A stretch of DNA of 47,500 nucleotides from a virus, in the IMG/VR virus record IMGVR_UViG_3300042923_001129, positions 1 to 47,500 of that record; one strand, written 5' to 3'. Of this stretch, positions 45,763 through 47,500 are shown piece by piece. Every line of letters starts with the position of its first letter. The first letter of the stretch is position 1. The translations under genes were made by a program, and so were the position numbers. The notes below the pieces were generated by a model. That model had not been told where the DNA came from and ran no database searches. It was given only the letters and a program-made list of their open reading frames with translations.

Positions 45763-46250
45763 ATGTCGGCGCCCTCGCGGAGGCTAGACCCGCGAACTAC
45801 ACACAGGGGGAACGCTTGCGGGAGCTGATGGCCTACGCAGCGCGGCGGGGGGTCGCCGTGCACGTTGCACACCTGCCGAGCCCGTACCGGGGCTACTACG
45901 ACCCGGAACGCCGGCACGTCGTCTACGACTTCAACCTCACCCCAATCGAGCGACGCGTCGTGCTCGCGCACGAACTTGGCCACGACCACCACGGCCACGC
46001 CTGCGAGGACGATCCCGACTACGAACGGGCAGCCGACATCTTCGCCGCCCGCCTCCTGATCGACCCCGCCGAGTACGCGCAGCTCGAGCGCGTCACGCAC
46101 GACGTCGACGCGATCGCGGAGGAGATGGGCGTCACCCCAGACCTGGTCCGCATCTACCAGCAGCACTGCATCACCCAGCTCCGAGGTGTCACGTACGCCC
46201 GGGCACGGATGGGTGTCGGGCAGTGGCAGTTCAGGAGCGCGCATGCCTAG
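45759..46250 (+). CDS. ImmA/IrrE-type metallopeptidase
   Basis: A 163-aa zinc peptidase: HELGH (His71-Glu72...His75, HExxH) and the third ligand region DYERAADIFAARLLI (Glu89). In ICEBs1 and related phages, ImmA cleaves the adjacent repressor during the SOS response. Here it is directly downstream of a repressor lacking its own protease, supporting the same induction route. GTG 45759 is coupled to the repressor stop; the end overlaps the integrase start by 8 nt. Confidence 0.85.
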   Translation: MNVGALAEARPANYTQGERLRELMAYAARRGVAVHVAHLPSPYRGYYDPERRHVVYDFNLTPIERRVVLAHELGHDHHGHACEDDPDYERAADIFAARLLIDPAEYAQLERVTHDVDAIAEEMGVTPDLVRIYQQHCITQLRGVTYARARMGVGQWQFRSAHA

Positions 46251-47385
46251 GCCACCGCTCGTCCTCGAGACATGGGGCAAGATCCGCCGCACCGTCGTCG
46301 ACGGCCAGCCGACTGCGGTCGCCTACTACCGCGACAGCGACGGCATCACTCGGAAGATGCAGCGCCAGGGCAAGTCTGGCGCGGACGCCGAGCGAAAGCT
46401 CATCGAAGCCATGAAGGCCCGGCTCGCACCCGCAAGCGAGGACCTCACCCGCGACACCCGCCTGAGCGTGCTCGCGAAAAAGTGGATGGCTGAGACCGAA
46501 GCACGCGACCTCGCGTCCGGCACCATCCACCAGTACCGGCAGTCGCTCGACCGCCACATCGTGAAGGGCCTCGGGGACGTGCGTCTCGCGGAGGCATCCG
46601 TGCCCCGGCTCGATCGGTTCCTGAAGACCCTCGTCGAGACCTCCGGGCCCGGGACGGCAAGGACCGCCCGCGTCGTCCTCCTCGGCATGTTCGGCATGGC
46701 TTTGAGGCACGGAGCGATCGACTCGAACCCACTTCGAGACGTCACTATCCCGCGGCCGAAGCGGAAGCGGATCACGGCACCGGATGCCGAGACAGTGAAG
46801 GGCGTACGAGCCCGGTTCGCCGAGTGGGATGCCGGAGTCGACAAGCGCGGCCAGCCACGCGTGACCGATCTCCTGGACCCCTGCGACATGATCATCGGCA
46901 CCGGCATGCGTACGGGCGAGCTGCTCGCGCTGCGCTGGGATGATCTCGACCTTGACGCTGGCACGGCGACCGTCGACAAGACGATCGCGCCGGGCGTCGA
47001 CGGGAAGCTGCACGTGCAGGACAAGCCGAAGAGCGACACGTCCGAGCGGATGCTGTTCCTCCCGCCGCACGTGGTGCAGATGCTCCTCCGGCGCCGGGTC
47101 GACTCGCACTCGGAGTTCGTGTTCCCGTCGAGCACCGGCACCTTCCGGCACCCGAACAACTACCGGTCGAAGTGGCGCGAGGTATTCGAGGGGACGCCCT
47201 ACGTCGGCACCACCCCGCGGTCGTTCCGAAAGGCCGTCGCGACCGCACTCAAGGACTCGCTCGGCGTGGGTGCTGCGGCGAAGCAGCTCGGCCACGCATC
47301 CGAGACGACGACGATCCAGCACTACGTCAAGCAGGCGCACCTCGGACCGGAGGGTCAGGCCGTGCTCGAGGAGTTCTTCGCCTGA
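46243..47385 (+). CDS. int: tyrosine-family integrase
   Basis: A 380-aa site-specific recombinase: arm-binding N-terminal region, core-binding helical domain (~70-165, LSVLAKKWMAETEARDLASGTIHQYRQSLDRHIVKGLGD), then a catalytic domain with Arg223 (TGMRTGELLALRW), Lys263 (KPKSDTSER), R326-SF-R329 in place of HxxR, His351 (LGHASETTTIQHYV) and nucleophile Tyr361. The box II His is thus Arg. ATG 46243 is chosen by overlap with ImmA; the longer frame from 46186 adds antisense-like sequence. It lies beside attR, so it integrates this phage into the tRNA gene. Confidence 0.92.
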   Translation: MPRPPLVLETWGKIRRTVVDGQPTAVAYYRDSDGITRKMQRQGKSGADAERKLIEAMKARLAPASEDLTRDTRLSVLAKKWMAETEARDLASGTIHQYRQSLDRHIVKGLGDVRLAEASVPRLDRFLKTLVETSGPGTARTARVVLLGMFGMALRHGAIDSNPLRDVTIPRPKRKRITAPDAETVKGVRARFAEWDAGVDKRGQPRVTDLLDPCDMIIGTGMRTGELLALRWDDLDLDAGTATVDKTIAPGVDGKLHVQDKPKSDTSERMLFLPPHVVQMLLRRRVDSHSEFVFPSSTGTFRHPNNYRSKWREVFEGTPYVGTTPRSFRKAVATALKDSLGVGAAAKQLGHASETTTIQHYVKQAHLGPEGQAVLEEFFA

Positions 47386-47406
47386 AAACAGCGAGTAAAT
47401 AGCGAG
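47383..47406 (+). repeat. putative integrase arm-type site (P side)
   Basis: TGAAAACAGCGAGTAAATAG then CGAG, one mismatch to 232-255. It begins at the integrase stop codon (TGA 47383-47385) and lies 59 bp from the attachment core. Together the pair flanks the core in the circular form. Confidence 0.6.
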
Positions 47407-47440
47407 AGGCCCCTCACCCGGCGAACCGGGGAGGGGCCTC
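47406..47440 (+). terminator. terminator after integrase
   Basis: Perfect 10-bp stem GAGGCCCCTC / GAGGGGCCTC followed by TTCGTTGATTTT. It stops the lysogeny transcript before it reads antisense into the tRNA gene; its left edge overlaps the arm-type site. Confidence 0.8.
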
Positions 47441-47464
47441 TTCGTTGATTTTCTGCGGATAATC

Positions 47465-47500
47465 GGAGCCGACTACGGGACTTGAACCCGTAACCCCCGT
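47465..47500 (-). tRNA. attR core: 3' end of the target tRNA gene (truncated by the window)
   Basis: Exact copy of 92-127, running to the last base of the window. The T-arm and acceptor 3' strand are visible; the anticodon half lies beyond the window, so identity is unknown. Here the base after TCC is G (position 47464 is C on plus strand), whereas the left copy has TCCA. So the phage-supplied 3' end does not encode a full CCA, and the host nucleotidyltransferase would have to add it. Confidence 0.8.

Noticed and set aside
1-47500. CRISPR arrays, insertion sequences, rRNA and complete tRNA genes
   Set aside because: No regularly spaced repeat-spacer units, no transposase motifs and no complete cloverleaf were seen; only the partial tRNA ends at the attachment sites.

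Overview
The window is an almost complete, integrated temperate phage (prophage) of about 47.4 kb in a high-GC actinobacterium. I infer a member of the Microbacteriaceae, probably Microbacterium-like: the sequence is GC-rich throughout with GC-biased third positions, it carries actinobacterial families (DUF2510, DUF3263), it uses many GTG/TTG starts and leaderless TANNNT promoters, and its head, tail and replication proteins are of the actinobacterial siphovirus type. The prophage is bounded by a direct repeat of at least 36 bp (92-127 and 47465-47500) made of the 3' end of a tRNA gene on the minus strand. The right copy runs off the window, so the intact tRNA lies just beyond it. Next to each core lies a second near-identical 24-bp repeat (232-255 and 47383-47406) that looks like integrase arm-binding sites.

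Layout. (1) 0.26-5.9 kb: accessory or moron region, mostly plus strand. It has an XRE regulator with a perfect palindromic operator, DUF3263 and DUF2510 proteins, zinc-ribbon and membrane peptides, a DUF2971 protein and an O-antigen ligase/polymerase-like membrane protein. (2) 5.85-10.5 kb, minus: receptor-binding protein with an SGNH esterase core, a tandemly duplicated holin, a membrane-anchored collagen-like protein, a coiled-coil membrane protein and an M23 endolysin. (3) 10.5-21.7 kb, minus: minor tail proteins, tape measure, frameshifted tail chaperones, major tail protein, head-tail connectors and major capsid protein. (4) 21.7-27.1 kb, minus: decoration protein, ClpP-type prohead protease with a nested scaffold, portal, and large and small terminase. 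(5) 27.2-29.6 kb, minus: small proteins and an HNH nuclease just upstream of terminase. (6) 29.6-30.0 kb: non-coding region with six repeats of a CCTGTG motif, including a perfect DnaA box. (7) 30.0-45.1 kb, minus: a long, tightly overlapping early operon. It holds Xis/AlpA- and Cro-like proteins, RuvC-like resolvase, RecE-like exonuclease, Sak4-like ATPase, HNH, replisome organiser, DnaB-like helicase, a J-domain-like protein, a Spo11/Topo VI-A-like protein and a protein with four HTHs and three HGT/Cys motifs. (8) 45.1-47.4 kb, plus: repressor, ImmA/IrrE peptidase and tyrosine integrase, then a terminator and the right attachment site.

How it works together. The repressor and Cro-like genes diverge from a shared operator region (45.1-45.28 kb) and set lysogeny against lysis. 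ImmA probably inactivates the repressor. Early genes replicate and recombine the DNA. Late genes build a long-tailed siphovirus particle and lyse the host. The left-end plus-strand genes look like lysogenic-conversion cargo.

Most interesting items: the CCTGTG repeat region, iteron-like repeats inside the replisome organiser gene, a stand-alone Spo11/Topo VI-A-like protein beside a J-domain-like protein, the repetitive HTH/HGT protein, and the pairing of a cell-surface glycan polymerase/ligase-like gene with an esterase-type receptor-binding protein. Functional calls come from motif recognition by eye; no searches were run.
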